From NCBI RefSeq assembly GCF_003025555.1, contig NZ_PYMH01000015.1, positions 62,001 to 126,000 on the forward strand: a DNA stretch of 64,000 nucleotides, given 5' to 3'. The number at the start of each line of letters is the position of its first letter. The stretch's first letter is position 1. A program made the translations under genes and the position numbers. The notes beneath the pieces are model-generated. The model was given only the letters and a program-made list of their open reading frames with translations. It did not search any database and had not been told where the DNA came from. Source of the stretch: Photobacterium lutimaris (GTDB lineage: Bacteria > Pseudomonadota > Gammaproteobacteria > Enterobacterales > Vibrionaceae). Below, one piece after another: positions 45,749 through 54,289 of the stretch.

Positions 45749-46678
45749 TTAGATTGCTTCGTTTAGGACCAGTGCCAGTAGGGCTTCACGTGCATAGACA
45801 CCGTTTTCTGCTTGCTGGAAGAAGTAAGCGTGTTTTGTCTTGTCGACGTCAGTGGTGATTTCGTCAATGCGTGGTAGCGGGTGCAGAACTTTCAGGTTGC
45901 TACGGGCATCGGACAGCATGGGTGCGGTCAGGATATAAGCCGCTTTCATGTGGGCGTATTCTGACTCGTCAAAACGCTCTTTCTGGACGCGGGTCATGTA
46001 CAGGATATCCAGCTCAGGGATCACCTCTTCCATGGCGCTGTGTACGCTGTAGCTGATGCCGGCTTCGTCCAACTCTTCGCAAATATAATCCGGCATGGCC
46101 AGAATCTCAGGTGCGATGAAGAAGAACTTCACATTGTTGAACTTAGCCAGTGCTTGGGTGAGAGAGTGAACCGTACGGCCGTACTTCAGGTCACCGACAA
46201 AAGCGACATTGAGGTTATCCAGCGTACCTTGGGTTTCGTAGATGGTGAACAGGTCTAGCAGGGTCTGGGTTGGATGTTGGTTGGCACCGTCACCACCGTT
46301 AATCACTGGGACACCGTTTGAAAATTCAGAGGCTAGGCGCGCTGCCCCTTCTTGCGGATGGCGCATCACGAAGGCATCAACATACGAGGAGATGACCTGG
46401 ACGGAGTCAGCAAGGGTTTCACCTTTCTTCGCCAGTGACGTGTTACCGCCGTTGTCAAAACCAATCACGGTACCGCCCAGGCGCTGGATAGCGGTTTCAA
46501 ACGATAGGCGGGTACGGGTGGATGGCTCGAAGAAACAGCTTGCAACGACTTTGTTCTTCAGAAGTTCAGGGTTCGGATCGGCTTTCAGTTTACCAGCAGT
46601 CTCGACGACTAGCTCAAGTTCACTACGGCTCAGTTCCGGAATGGAAATGATGTGCTTTTGAAACAGCGAATTCGCCAT
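45749..46678 (-). CDS. pyrB: aspartate carbamoyltransferase catalytic subunit
   Basis: PyrB condenses carbamoyl phosphate with aspartate, the committed step of pyrimidine synthesis. The 309-residue protein has the carbamoyl phosphate motif FFEPSTRTRLSFETA, the DGANQHPTQTLLDLFT segment, and HPLPRIDEI near the C-terminus. It is the first structural gene after the pyrL attenuator. Carbamoyl phosphate made from citrulline by the neighbouring ornithine carbamoyltransferase could feed it, though the genes are transcribed separately. Confidence 0.97.
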   Translation of the reverse strand: MANSLFQKHIISIPELSRSELELVVETAGKLKADPNPELLKNKVVASCFFEPSTRTRLSFETAIQRLGGTVIGFDNGGNTSLAKKGETLADSVQVISSYVDAFVMRHPQEGAARLASEFSNGVPVINGGDGANQHPTQTLLDLFTIYETQGTLDNLNVAFVGDLKYGRTVHSLTQALAKFNNVKFFFIAPEILAMPDYICEELDEAGISYSVHSAMEEVIPELDILYMTRVQKERFDESEYAHMKAAYILTAPMLSDARSNLKVLHPLPRIDEITTDVDKTKHAYFFQQAENGVYAREALLALVLNEAI

Positions 46679-46741
46679 GGCTTCTCTTCCCTTTTAATTA
46701 CGATGATGAACGACAGGTGCCTGCTGGTGTGGGCAGCAGGC

Positions 46742-46775
46742 AAAAAAAAGCCTCCTTAACAAAGGAGGCTCTTTT
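46742..46775 (-). terminator. pyrBI attenuator
   Basis: Reading leftward, AGCCTCCTT / AAGGAGGCT form a nine-base-pair stem with a four-base loop, followed by eight T, 60 bases before pyrB. The leader peptide stop codon falls inside this hairpin, as required for UTP-sensitive attenuation in which a closely following ribosome blocks terminator folding. Confidence 0.92.
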
Positions 46776-46860
46776 TACAAAAAACAGGAAAAACAAAAAA
46801 CGGCGCCTGCACCGAAAGTCGGTGTAGGGTCATCAGGTTTAGCTGAAAAGACGGGCGCAT
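46756..46860 (-). CDS. pyrL: pyrBI leader peptide
   Basis: A 34-codon frame starts at ATG 46860 after a purine-rich GAGAGAGA site and ends in TAA at 46756-46758 within the attenuator. The peptide begins MRPSFQLNLMTLHRLSVQAP and its second half, FFVFPVFC, is encoded by a T-rich stretch where RNA polymerase would pause when UTP is low. This is the same logic as E. coli pyrL (44 residues), although the amino acid sequence differs. The arrangement of promoter, pause hairpin, T-rich coding and attenuator leaves little doubt. Confidence 0.88.
   Translation of the reverse strand: MRPSFQLNLMTLHRLSVQAPFFVFPVFCKKSLLC
46810..46824 (-). promoter_or_regulatory. RNA polymerase pause hairpin in the pyrBI leader
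   Basis: CACCGA / TCGGTG with a three-base loop, directly upstream of the U-rich tract in the leader. This matches the pause structure of the E. coli pyrBI leader in position and form. Confidence 0.7.
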
Positions 46861-46891
46861 TTTTTATCTCTCTCTGGACAAATTGCGAAGG

Positions 46892-46920
46892 ATTATACCC
46901 CCATTTTCATCGAACGCAAG
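46892..46920 (-). promoter_or_regulatory. promoter of pyrL-pyrBI
   Basis: Reading leftward, a perfect -10 TATAAT (46892-46897) is preceded after 16-17 bases by TTGCGT as -35. Transcription would start about 25 bases before the pyrL start codon. Confidence 0.75.
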
Positions 46921-47059
46921 CGTTTGCCTAAAGTATTCATTTGGTGGAACTTTATGCAGTTTTTCTGGGTATTTTACGGGCCAGGAAAGGCGTGCTAACC
47001 CTGTGATCTGTAAGGGCTTGATTATGTCAGTCGAGAACGGAAAGTGGATAGGGGGGCAT

Positions 47060-47086
47060 AAAAAATACCGGCCCGCGGGCCGGTAT
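47060..47086 (-). terminator. terminator of the arginine deiminase gene run
   Basis: Ten-base-pair perfect stem ATACCGGCCC / GGGCCGGTAT with a GC loop, followed leftward by six T. It ends the arcA-arcC-ornithine carbamoyltransferase run 34 bases after its last stop. Confidence 0.9.
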
Positions 47087-47119
47087 GGGTTTGAGAGTAA
47101 TTACACTCAAGAGAGTCGA

Positions 47120-48130
47120 TTACTGACCTAGCGTGGCAACCATGATTGCTTTGATGGTGTGCATACGGTTTTCCGCTTCGTCGAATACGATAGAGTGCTT
47201 AGACTCAATCACTTCGTCTGTTACTTCAACGCCATCTTTTAGCATTGGGTATTCTTGAGCTAGCTCTTTACCAACCGTTGTGTCTTCACCGTGGAAGGCT
47301 GGTAGGCAGTGCATGAATTTCACATGTGGGTTGCCTGTTGCTTTAAGCATATCCATGTTTACTTGGTAAGGTAGCATTAGGTTGATACGCTCGGCCCATG
47401 CTTCTTTCGCTTCACCCATAGATACCCATACGTCAGTGTATAGGAAGTCACAGCCCTGAACGCCTTCTTGTACGTCTTCTGTCAGGGTGATTTTCGCGCC
47501 GGTTTCTTCAGCGATTGCGCGGCATTGTGCAACTAGCTCGTCTTCAGGCCAGAACGCTTTTGGTGCAACTAGACGGATGTCCATGCCCATTTTCGCAGCG
47601 CCAACCATTAGTGAGTTGCCCATGTTGTTGCGAGCATCGCCTAGGTAAGCGAAAGTGATTTCGTGTAGTTGTTTACCACGGCCGTGCTCCATCATAGTTA
47701 GGAAGTCAGCTAGGATTTGTGTTGGGTGGAATTCGTCTGTCAGACCGTTCCATACTGGAACACCAGCATGTGCGCCTAGCTCTTCAACGATCTCCTGACC
47801 AAAGCCGCGGTACTCGATACCGTCGTACATGCGACCCAGTACACGTGCTGTATCTTTCATTGACTCTTTGTGACCGATCTGAGAACCCGATGGGCCCAAG
47901 TAAGTCACTTTAGCGCCTTGGTCGAATGCCGCTACTTCGAATGCACAACGAGTACGCGTTGATGATTTTTCAAAGATGAGCGCGATGTTCTTACCTGTTA
48001 GGCGAGGTTGCTCGTAACCGTTGTACTTCGCTTTTTTCAACTCAGCAGATAGGTCTAGCATGTGTTGAATTTCACGAGGAGTGAAGTCTAGTAGTTTTAG
48101 GAAGTTACGGTTGCGAAGGTTAAAAGCCAT
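47120..48130 (-). CDS. argF: ornithine carbamoyltransferase
   Basis: The 336-residue enzyme has the carbamoyl phosphate motif SSTRTRCAFEVAA, the WNGLTDEFHPTQ loop, and the ornithine-binding HCLPAFHGED with its catalytic cysteine. Length fits the E. coli ArgF/ArgI group. In position, last gene after arcA and arcC on the same strand, it would act catabolically (citrulline to ornithine and carbamoyl phosphate); whether it also serves arginine synthesis cannot be told here, so arcB is an equally fair name. It lies 128 bases after arcC and ends at a strong terminator. Confidence 0.93.
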   Translation of the reverse strand: MAFNLRNRNFLKLLDFTPREIQHMLDLSAELKKAKYNGYEQPRLTGKNIALIFEKSSTRTRCAFEVAAFDQGAKVTYLGPSGSQIGHKESMKDTARVLGRMYDGIEYRGFGQEIVEELGAHAGVPVWNGLTDEFHPTQILADFLTMMEHGRGKQLHEITFAYLGDARNNMGNSLMVGAAKMGMDIRLVAPKAFWPEDELVAQCRAIAEETGAKITLTEDVQEGVQGCDFLYTDVWVSMGEAKEAWAERINLMLPYQVNMDMLKATGNPHVKFMHCLPAFHGEDTTVGKELAQEYPMLKDGVEVTDEVIESKHSIVFDEAENRMHTIKAIMVATLGQ

Positions 48131-48258
48131 GATGTTATCCTCTCTGAATCTGTATCTCTCTGGCCGGAGGAGGCAGGGATTATATGAGCCTGCCCCACGA
48201 CCGGAAGTTATTATGTATTGTTTAACGTATTATTTATGATTTGTGAATAAATATTCTT

Positions 48259-49170
48259 TTATTCTGCAATAATATTTGTGCCAGCTTCACCTTTTAGGAT
48301 GGCTAGGCCATCTGCAAGGGCACCGATCCCAACCAGCTTGCCGCCTTTGTTGATGAACTCGCAAGACGCATCGATTTTGGGTCCCATGGAGCCAGCATCG
48401 AAGGCATACTGAGCCAGTTCACGTGGGGTGGTGCTGCGCAGTGCTTTTTGGGTTGGTTTACCCCAGTCTAGGTAAACCGCGTCGGCATCGGTCAGGATAA
48501 GCAGCGCGTCGGCGTTAAGCTGCTGGGCAAGGTATGCCGCAGACATGTCTTTGTCGATCACCGCTTCTACACCGACCAATTTGCCATTTTCTTTCTTGAC
48601 CGGGATACCGCCGCCGCCAGTGCAGATCACAAGGTGCTCTTGTTTGATCAAGGTTGTGATCGCATCGCTCTCGACAATACCGGTTGGTAGTGGGCTTGGT
48701 ACCACGCGTCGGAAGTACTGGCCGTCAGGCTTGACGGTCCAGTGGTATTTCTCCGCCATTTCGCGGGCTTCGGCTTCTTCGTAAACCGGACCGATAGGCT
48801 TGGTTGGATCCGCAAAGGCCGGATCGTTCGGGTCTACTGTCATCTGGGTTAGCATGCAGGAGACATCTTGCTCCGGCAGTAGGTTTTTCAGTTCTTGCAT
48901 CAGCATGTAGCCAATCATGCCCTGGGTTTCTGAACCCAGTACGTCCAATGGGTATGGGCTAACTTTTTTGTATTCCAACCCTTGTAGCGCTAGCAGGCCA
49001 ACCTGTGGGCCATTGCCGTGCACGAGAACAACGTTGTAATCCTTGCCAATTTCCGCGATGGTTTGTGCCGCTTTGGCAATGTTCTGGCGCTGAACATCGG
49101 CTTCTAGTGGCTCGCCGCGACGAAGCAGGGCATTACCGCCCAGTGCTACTACAACAGTTTGCTTGGTCAT
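48259..49170 (-). CDS. arcC: carbamate kinase
   Basis: The 303-residue enzyme makes ATP from carbamoyl phosphate and ADP, the energy-yielding last step of the arginine deiminase pathway. The N-terminus VVALGGNALLRRGEP binds phosphate; VHGNGPQVGLL, ICTGGGGIPV and the later KIDASCEFINKGG segment are family hallmarks. It follows arcA by 129 bases that include a GC-rich hairpin and precedes the ornithine carbamoyltransferase gene. Confidence 0.95.
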   Translation of the reverse strand: MTKQTVVVALGGNALLRRGEPLEADVQRQNIAKAAQTIAEIGKDYNVVLVHGNGPQVGLLALQGLEYKKVSPYPLDVLGSETQGMIGYMLMQELKNLLPEQDVSCMLTQMTVDPNDPAFADPTKPIGPVYEEAEAREMAEKYHWTVKPDGQYFRRVVPSPLPTGIVESDAITTLIKQEHLVICTGGGGIPVKKENGKLVGVEAVIDKDMSAAYLAQQLNADALLILTDADAVYLDWGKPTQKALRSTTPRELAQYAFDAGSMGPKIDASCEFINKGGKLVGIGALADGLAILKGEAGTNIIAE

Positions 49171-49254
49171 GTGATCGTCTCTCTTGGTTTACTCTCAGTT
49201 ATTGTGTTTTGTTTGGCTTTTCGCCTGGATTCTGAGAGGTCTTGCCGTTTGGTA

Positions 49255-49273
49255 GCCGGTGCCAAGCACCGGC
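49255..49273 (-). other. hairpin in the arcA-arcC gap
   Basis: Eight-base-pair perfect stem GCCGGTGC / GCACCGGC with loop CAA. No T run follows, so it probably stabilises or processes the arcA message, allowing more deiminase than kinase, rather than terminating. Confidence 0.65.
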
Positions 49274-49299
49274 CGTCAGGTTTGGCTAATTGCCTGGTA

Positions 49300-50520
49300 T
49301 TAGATACCGTCACGCTCGATTGGGCAGCTCATGCAGCGAGCACCACCACGGCCGCGGCCTAGTTCATCACCTGGGATAGGCAGTACCGTAATACCAGCCT
49401 TGTCGTATTTCTCGTTGGTGTAAGTGTTGCGCTCGTAACCAATAACCACACCTGGTTTCACTGTCAGTACGTTGTTTGCATCGTTCCACTGCTCGCGTTC
49501 TGCTTCGAAGCTGTCGCCACCAGTCGTGATTAGGTTTAGCTTGTCTACGCCAAGTGCTTTCTCGATAGCGGTCACGAAGTAACCTTCTTCCTTCACGCTG
49601 ACTGCACCAGATTCGTCGCCAGTTAGGCTCCAGCATTGAACGTCTTTACGTACAACTTCTGGGTATACAGAGAACGTATCTTCACGCATGTGCGTCATGA
49701 CAGTATCTAGGTGCATGCAAGAGCGGTGCTTAGGTAGTTGCATGGCGATAACTTGTTTCGCTTCACCGTGCTTGAATAGGCTTGATGCTAGTTGCTCAAC
49801 ACCCTGTGGGGTTGTGCGCTCAGACATACCGATAAGTACCGCGCCTTTACCGATAACCAGTACGTCACCGCCTTCGATAGTGGAGTTGTCGTACATCTTC
49901 TCTTCGTCGCCGAAGTACTTGATGAAATCCTGGCCTGCGAACGTTGGGTGCCAGCGGTAGATAGCACGAACGTGGTTAGTCTCACGCTGACGGGCTGCTT
50001 TCGCCATTGGGTTGATAGACACACCGCCGTATACCCAGCAAGATGTATCGCGGGTAAATAGGTGATTTGGTAGTGGTTCAATGATGAAGTCAGTTGGCTC
50101 GTGCATGCCTTGCATCATTGAAGATGATTGAATTGGTAGCTCAGCGTAGCTAAGGCCGCCAAGAAGAATTGAAGATAATTCTTTGCTTGGTAGGTCTGCA
50201 AGGAAGCAACGTACATCGTTAGCGAATGCCATACCTAGGCGGTAGTCAGAGATTTGCGTTTGAAGAAGCCAATCTTTTGCTTCTGGCACTTCTAGCGTAT
50301 CTGCAAGCAAATCACCAAGAAGCATTACTTCAACACCTTGCTCACGTAGTGTGTTAGCAAATACGTCGTGTTCTTGGCCTGCGCGCTCAACCGCTAATAC
50401 ATCATCAAATAGTAGATCGTGACAGTTTGATGGTGTTAGGTGAGTTAGCGCACGCTCTGGACGGTGGATAAGAACGCGGCGTAATTGACCTACTTCAGAA
50501 CCTACGTAGAACTTACTCAT
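49300..50520 (-). CDS. arcA: arginine deiminase
   Basis: ArcA hydrolyses arginine to citrulline and ammonia, starting the anaerobic ATP-yielding pathway. The 406-residue guanidino-modifying enzyme begins MSKFYVGSEVGQLRRVLIHR; family motifs are LFTRDTSCWV, EGGDVLVIGKGAVLIG, HLDTVMTHM and the C-terminal catalytic cysteine in GARCMSCPIERDGI. It heads the arcA-arcC-argF run. Upstream lie more than 750 non-coding bases with a C8 tract 112-119 bases before the start. The first 60 codons and 5' untranslated sequence have a partial copy at 52960-53245. Confidence 0.96.
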   Translation of the reverse strand: MSKFYVGSEVGQLRRVLIHRPERALTHLTPSNCHDLLFDDVLAVERAGQEHDVFANTLREQGVEVMLLGDLLADTLEVPEAKDWLLQTQISDYRLGMAFANDVRCFLADLPSKELSSILLGGLSYAELPIQSSSMMQGMHEPTDFIIEPLPNHLFTRDTSCWVYGGVSINPMAKAARQRETNHVRAIYRWHPTFAGQDFIKYFGDEEKMYDNSTIEGGDVLVIGKGAVLIGMSERTTPQGVEQLASSLFKHGEAKQVIAMQLPKHRSCMHLDTVMTHMREDTFSVYPEVVRKDVQCWSLTGDESGAVSVKEEGYFVTAIEKALGVDKLNLITTGGDSFEAEREQWNDANNVLTVKPGVVIGYERNTYTNEKYDKAGITVLPIPGDELGRGRGGARCMSCPIERDGI

Positions 50521-51307
50521 GATCGTATCTCTCTTTATTTATTGCCAATTTTTTGGCTGTATTTATTTTATTGCAAAGTAAGAAGTTGTTTATTTCTTTG
50601 CTTTCGTATCTGGGGTCCATTTTACTCCAAAGGGGGGGGCAGTCTTAGAGGTTTATCACACTTTTCTTATTAAAGTGGTAACGCTATATATTTGATTTAT
50701 TAACATTTTTAATGCACTTGTCACTGAGTTACGCGCATGAGTATTTATGTGTTTATGCTAGGTTTTAAGTGGCTTTGTTGTGGTTAAGTTGTTGTTTTGT
50801 AGGGTGCCGACTGGTGGTCTTGGAATCTTATTCAGATGGCGTTACGTTATCGCGATGTAAAAAGTATAATCTTATGCATTAAAAGTGTTTGTCTATATAA
50901 AAACAAGCTGAATGTTACTGTGTTGGTAACAAATATTTTTCCTTTTATTTGAAGTAAGTACTTTTTTGTAATTTATATACACCGGTTTCCCTGCGCTTTT
51001 TTATTGATTAATTTAAGGTGTTAGTGATGGTGAAAATATAACGCGTGTCGATTTCATGGTGTTTTTTATATTTGGATTAATAAAACTTCATGACGATGGA
51101 ATATGAGTGCGGAGGCGTTCTAGGCTAAGTACTGGTATAACCAGAAGATCTTAAGTCGCTGGGGCAGATCGTGAGCAATAGGGTCAGTTTAAAGTGGGGA
51201 ATAGAATGGCATTGACGGCCTATGCTGAGGTGAGTGACCTAGCTGTTATGCGGGGTATCACGACCGCTTATTGCGCTGTCGTAGTTGGCGGTATGGTTGG
51301 ATAAGAT
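50521..51307 (-). promoter_or_regulatory. long AT-rich control region upstream of arcA
   Basis: About 790 non-coding bases between arcA and the transporter terminator. It must hold the arcA promoter and, by analogy with other arginine deiminase operons, sites for ArgR and an anaerobic regulator. I see only imperfect FNR-like half sites (TTGAT near 50693 and 51005), an inverted repeat TGTTAC-N7-GTAACA at 50913-50931, and a run of eight G (eight C on the arcA strand) at 50632-50639. No ORF of protein character was found. Confidence 0.5.
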
Positions 51308-51336
51308 AAAAAAAGCCGCCCCAAAAGGGGCGGCGA
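51308..51336 (-). terminator. terminator of the arcD-like transporter gene
   Basis: Eight-base-pair stem GCCGCCCC / GGGGCGGC with loop AAAA, followed leftward by seven T. Confidence 0.93.
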
Positions 51337-51366
51337 AACAAGCAAGATCGAAAGGGGGATTGTTAT

Positions 51367-52812
51367 TTACAGCATGGCGCCGACACTCAGCATCACCATG
51401 ATCAGAACGGTTAGGATACCCAGCAGCGGAGCCACCCACTTCACCCAGCGTACATAAGGGACACGAGCGATAGCCAGACCACCCATTACCACCGCTGATG
51501 TCGGTGTCATCAGGTTCACAATACCTGACGCAGATTGGTAGGCTGTTACGACAAGGTCACGGCTTACACCGGCAAAGTCTGCCAACGGTGCCATGATAGG
51601 CATGGTCAATACCGCCAGGCCTGACGATGAAGGCACCAAGAACGACAGTAGGATCTCCAGCCAGTACATGACGTTGATGAATACGATAGAAGACAGGCCT
51701 GTCACGGCATGCTCTGCAGCATTAAGGATGGTGTCTGTGATCATACCGCGGTCCATAATGACCACGATACCGCGGGCAATACCGATGATAAGTGCAACAC
51801 CCAATAGGTCACGCGCACCGTCGATGAAGCTTGACGTGAACTCTTCTTCACTCATGCGGGCAATCAGACCGATGATGATGGTTGAAGCCAGGAACATGCC
51901 TGAGATTTCAGCCATCCACCAGCCAGCAACGGCTACGCCATAAATCATGATACCGAATGAAGCAGCGAAGATAGCCAAGATCACTTTACGTGTTGTGGTG
52001 AACTCGAGCATTTCGCCAGACTGGTTACCCAAGAAGTGGGCTTTGTTTTCTTCGTATTTGTCGTAGACAATTGACTTGGTTTTGTCAGCACGGACCATTT
52101 TGGCATAGCGCATGACATAAGCGACACAGATCAGCCAGCCGACCACCAGCATCGCGACGCGAAGCATGATGCCATCGGTGAATGGGATACCGGCAGCGTT
52201 GGCCGCGATAACGGTGGCAAATGGGTTGATGGTTGAGCCCAGAGTACCGATACCAGCACCGAGTAGTACTGTTGCTGCGGCAACAACGGGGTCAAAGCGA
52301 GCAGCCATCATGACTGGTACCAGCAAGGTGTAGAACGGCAGGGACTCTTCAGCCATACCATAGATAGTACCGCCTGCGGCAAACAGTGCCATCAGGATCG
52401 GTATCATCATTTCCTCGCGTCCTTGTAAGCGAGCGGTTACCCGCTCGATACCTGCATCAATCGCCCCTGTTTTGGTAACGAGACCCAGGAAGCCACCGAT
52501 CACGAGGATAAAGAGTGAAACATCAATTGCAGCAGCTTCATACGTATTGTGATCGTAGAAGCCGTCAATCGGTGCCAGCAGGACATCGACCACGCCTTGC
52601 GGGTTACTTTCTACGGATTGATAAGTCCCTGTTACCGGAACCTCGCGGCCTAAATCATCATTCATCACACGGTCGTACTGGCCAGCCGGTACAATCCAGG
52701 TCATCAATGCGACGAGGGCAATAAGAGCAAATAAGATGGTGTAAGCAGAAGGGAATTTGAAGTTGGCAAAGAAGCCTCCTTTCTGTTCCTTGTTCATTGT
52801 TTCAGTTGTCAT
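51367..52812 (-). CDS. arcD: YfcC/ArcD-type basic amino acid transporter
   Basis: The 481-residue protein has about twelve membrane segments and belongs to the YfcC (C4-dicarboxylate anaerobic carrier-like) family, members of which sit beside arcA in vibrios and are taken to be arginine/ornithine exchangers. Recognisable segments are WIVPAGQYDR near the N-terminus, GTIYGMAEESLPFY, and LLSFLVPSSSGLAVLTMPIM. The role is inferred from context; no transport motif proves the substrate. I choose ATG 52812, with AAGGAG six bases upstream, over an ATG eleven codons earlier. It has its own terminator, and an ArcA-like leader ORF ends 147 bases upstream. Confidence 0.85.
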   Translation of the reverse strand: MTTETMNKEQKGGFFANFKFPSAYTILFALIALVALMTWIVPAGQYDRVMNDDLGREVPVTGTYQSVESNPQGVVDVLLAPIDGFYDHNTYEAAAIDVSLFILVIGGFLGLVTKTGAIDAGIERVTARLQGREEMMIPILMALFAAGGTIYGMAEESLPFYTLLVPVMMAARFDPVVAAATVLLGAGIGTLGSTINPFATVIAANAAGIPFTDGIMLRVAMLVVGWLICVAYVMRYAKMVRADKTKSIVYDKYEENKAHFLGNQSGEMLEFTTTRKVILAIFAASFGIMIYGVAVAGWWMAEISGMFLASTIIIGLIARMSEEEFTSSFIDGARDLLGVALIIGIARGIVVIMDRGMITDTILNAAEHAVTGLSSIVFINVMYWLEILLSFLVPSSSGLAVLTMPIMAPLADFAGVSRDLVVTAYQSASGIVNLMTPTSAVVMGGLAIARVPYVRWVKWVAPLLGILTVLIMVMLSVGAML

Positions 52813-52959
52813 TGTTATCTCCTTGCCCTTGTACATCCTGCACAAGGGTGATTCATCTACCAGGCCTGTCGTCAGGCATGACGGGACTCGCCGGACATGA
52901 CGCCGGAGCAGGCAGAACCAGGCATTAGCGGTTGCTAACGGAAATGGTTTACAGGTTGT

Positions 52960-53178
52960 TTATCCTTGCTGTCGAAACAGGCTGGATCGGGGTGTCAACG
53001 TTGGGTGAGGTATCGGAGCCGTATGCTCACTCTCTGGCACCGCAAAGGTTGGGGAGTTGATCCCCGACAGCAGATCGCTGTCCAATGCGTATGTCAGGTG
53101 GGTGAGTGTCCTACGGGGACGACGCTGCGGATTGCGGCGCCGCCTCCCAGGCTCAAGGCCGTGGTAGAAGTTACTCAT
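52960..53178 (-). CDS. 72-residue arginine-rich ORF resembling the N-terminus of ArcA
   Basis: Starting at ATG 53178 the peptide begins MSNFYHGLEPGRRRRNPQRR and continues PRRTLTHLT. ArcA begins MSKFYVGSEVGQLRRVLIHR, then PERALTHLT; 19 of the first 37 positions are identical, including DLL at 35-37, and both share a later (F/L)RxQG segment, here just before the stop. The 15 bases before the ATG are identical in the two genes (GAGAGATACGATC region), and a 21-base segment further upstream (53225-53245 against 50555-50576) also matches well. Eight arginine codons, including two AGG, fall within twelve codons. It lies upstream of arcD on the same strand. It could be a pseudogene fragment of a duplicated arcA or a functional leader peptide; the Cys and other catalytic parts of ArcA are absent. 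Confidence 0.6.
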   Translation of the reverse strand: MSNFYHGLEPGRRRRNPQRRPRRTLTHLTYALDSDLLSGINSPTFAVPESEHTAPIPHPTLTPRSSLFRQQG

Positions 53179-53573
53179 GATCGTATCTCTCGTATGCTTA
53201 TTAATGGCCATCAGTCTTTGCCGTGGCTCTATTTGTTTGTTGCCAGTGAATTTTATGCCGCTGGGCGCAGTATATCTTTGGGATTGTTCACACTTTTTCG
53301 GCCCTTTCATTCCGCCAGTCTCTTGGTAAATGGTTGGCTGAGGGTATTTCTCTGGCTTTTATGGGTGAATATGCTATTGAGGGTTTTGTGTATATTCGCC
53401 TGAAGCGCATATTGAGGAATATTATGCATTTTCCTGCTTCATCGGTTGGCGGAATAAATCGGCTGAAAGTTTGATAAATATCAAGTTTTCGAACAGGGGA
53501 TATTTCACTTGGTATTTTATTGCGATCCATGCGATATTTGCGTTCGAATTTATTCCATAGGTGGAGTTTCCCC
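53179..53573. promoter_or_regulatory. divergent control region between the arcD leader and rraB
   Basis: Nearly 400 non-coding bases hold the promoters of both units. The part closest to the leader ORF resembles the 5' untranslated region of arcA (GGCTCTATTTGTTTGTTGCC at 53225 against GGCTGTATTTATTTTATTGC). I could not name a promoter with confidence. Confidence 0.4.
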
Positions 53574-53972
53574 ATGTCTTATGCAGAACTGATCGAAGAG
53601 CAGAAGGAAGAGACGCGCGAAATTATTGCGGCGTTGCTAGAAGATGGCAGTGTGCCTGATGCGCTTTACACCATTGAGCACCATTTCTCAGCAGATACTT
53701 TCGAAGAGCTTGAAGCTGCAGCTGTTGAAGCTTTCAAGATGGGCTTTGAAGTACTTGAAGCGGAAGAGCTTGAATTGGCACCGGAAGACGGTGGCGGTAA
53801 AGTGGTGTGTTTTGATGCTGTGATGGAATCTGCGCTCAATGCAGAGATCATTGATGAGCAGGCTGAGAAACTGATCCAGCTAGCAGAGAAGCACAACATC
53901 GATTACGACGGCTGGGGTACTTACTTCGAGTCGGGTGAAGATGACGAAGAAGAGGGTGAAGACGAAGAGTAA
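53574..53972 (+). CDS. rraB: regulator of RNase E activity B
   Basis: RraB (YjgD) binds the C-terminal scaffold of RNase E and restrains mRNA decay. The 132-residue protein begins MSYAELIEEQKEETREII and ends in a strongly acidic tail (GEDDEEEGEDEE), typical of the family; EVLEAEELEL and DAVMESALNAEII are conserved. I choose ATG 53574, preceded by GGTGGAG. In E. coli it lies near argI and yjgN, so this neighbourhood is partly conserved. It has its own terminator. Confidence 0.94.
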   Translation: MSYAELIEEQKEETREIIAALLEDGSVPDALYTIEHHFSADTFEELEAAAVEAFKMGFEVLEAEELELAPEDGGGKVVCFDAVMESALNAEIIDEQAEKLIQLAEKHNIDYDGWGTYFESGEDDEEEGEDEE

Positions 53973-53998
53973 TCTTCGCCTGCCATAACTGCACTTCG

Positions 53999-54028
53999 AA
54001 AAGCTGGCCTGTGGCCAGCTTTTTTTGT
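53999..54028 (+). terminator. terminator of rraB
   Basis: Stem AAAAGCTGGCC / GGCCAGCTTTT with loop TGT and a run of seven T. Nearly the same hairpin recurs at 56472-56500. Confidence 0.93.
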
Positions 54029-54289
54029 TTCTGTTTTATTTATCCATCTGAAATATAACGCCTTTCTTGTCTTTAACCTCTTTTGTACTGCTTGTTTGCG
54101 TTCATTTATTTACAGCCCTGATTAAGCTCTCAAACGAGAAAAAAATACCTGCAATAGCTTGATGGTAGCAAACTTGTTGCTTATTGTTTCGGAGCTTTTT
54201 GTTAGAGCGGCTCGCCAGTGAATGGAATGGTGAGCAACATGCCGCCAGTGAGGCGGAAATGTCAGCATAAGATAAAATGGAATTGATAA
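54029..54289 (+). promoter_or_regulatory. AT-rich upstream region of the yjgN-M48 pair
   Basis: About 260 bases of AT-rich DNA that should contain the promoter of the downstream pair. No confident promoter, operator or ORF was seen. Confidence 0.35.

Noticed and set aside
50690..51016. FNR sites upstream of arcA
   Set aside because: Only one half (TTGAT) matches in each candidate near 50693 and 51005; the second half is poor.
52966..53403. 145-codon rightward ORF opposite the arcD leader
   Set aside because: Its similarity to a frame opposite arcA merely reflects the duplicated DNA; the arcA-like start and coding match lie on the other strand.
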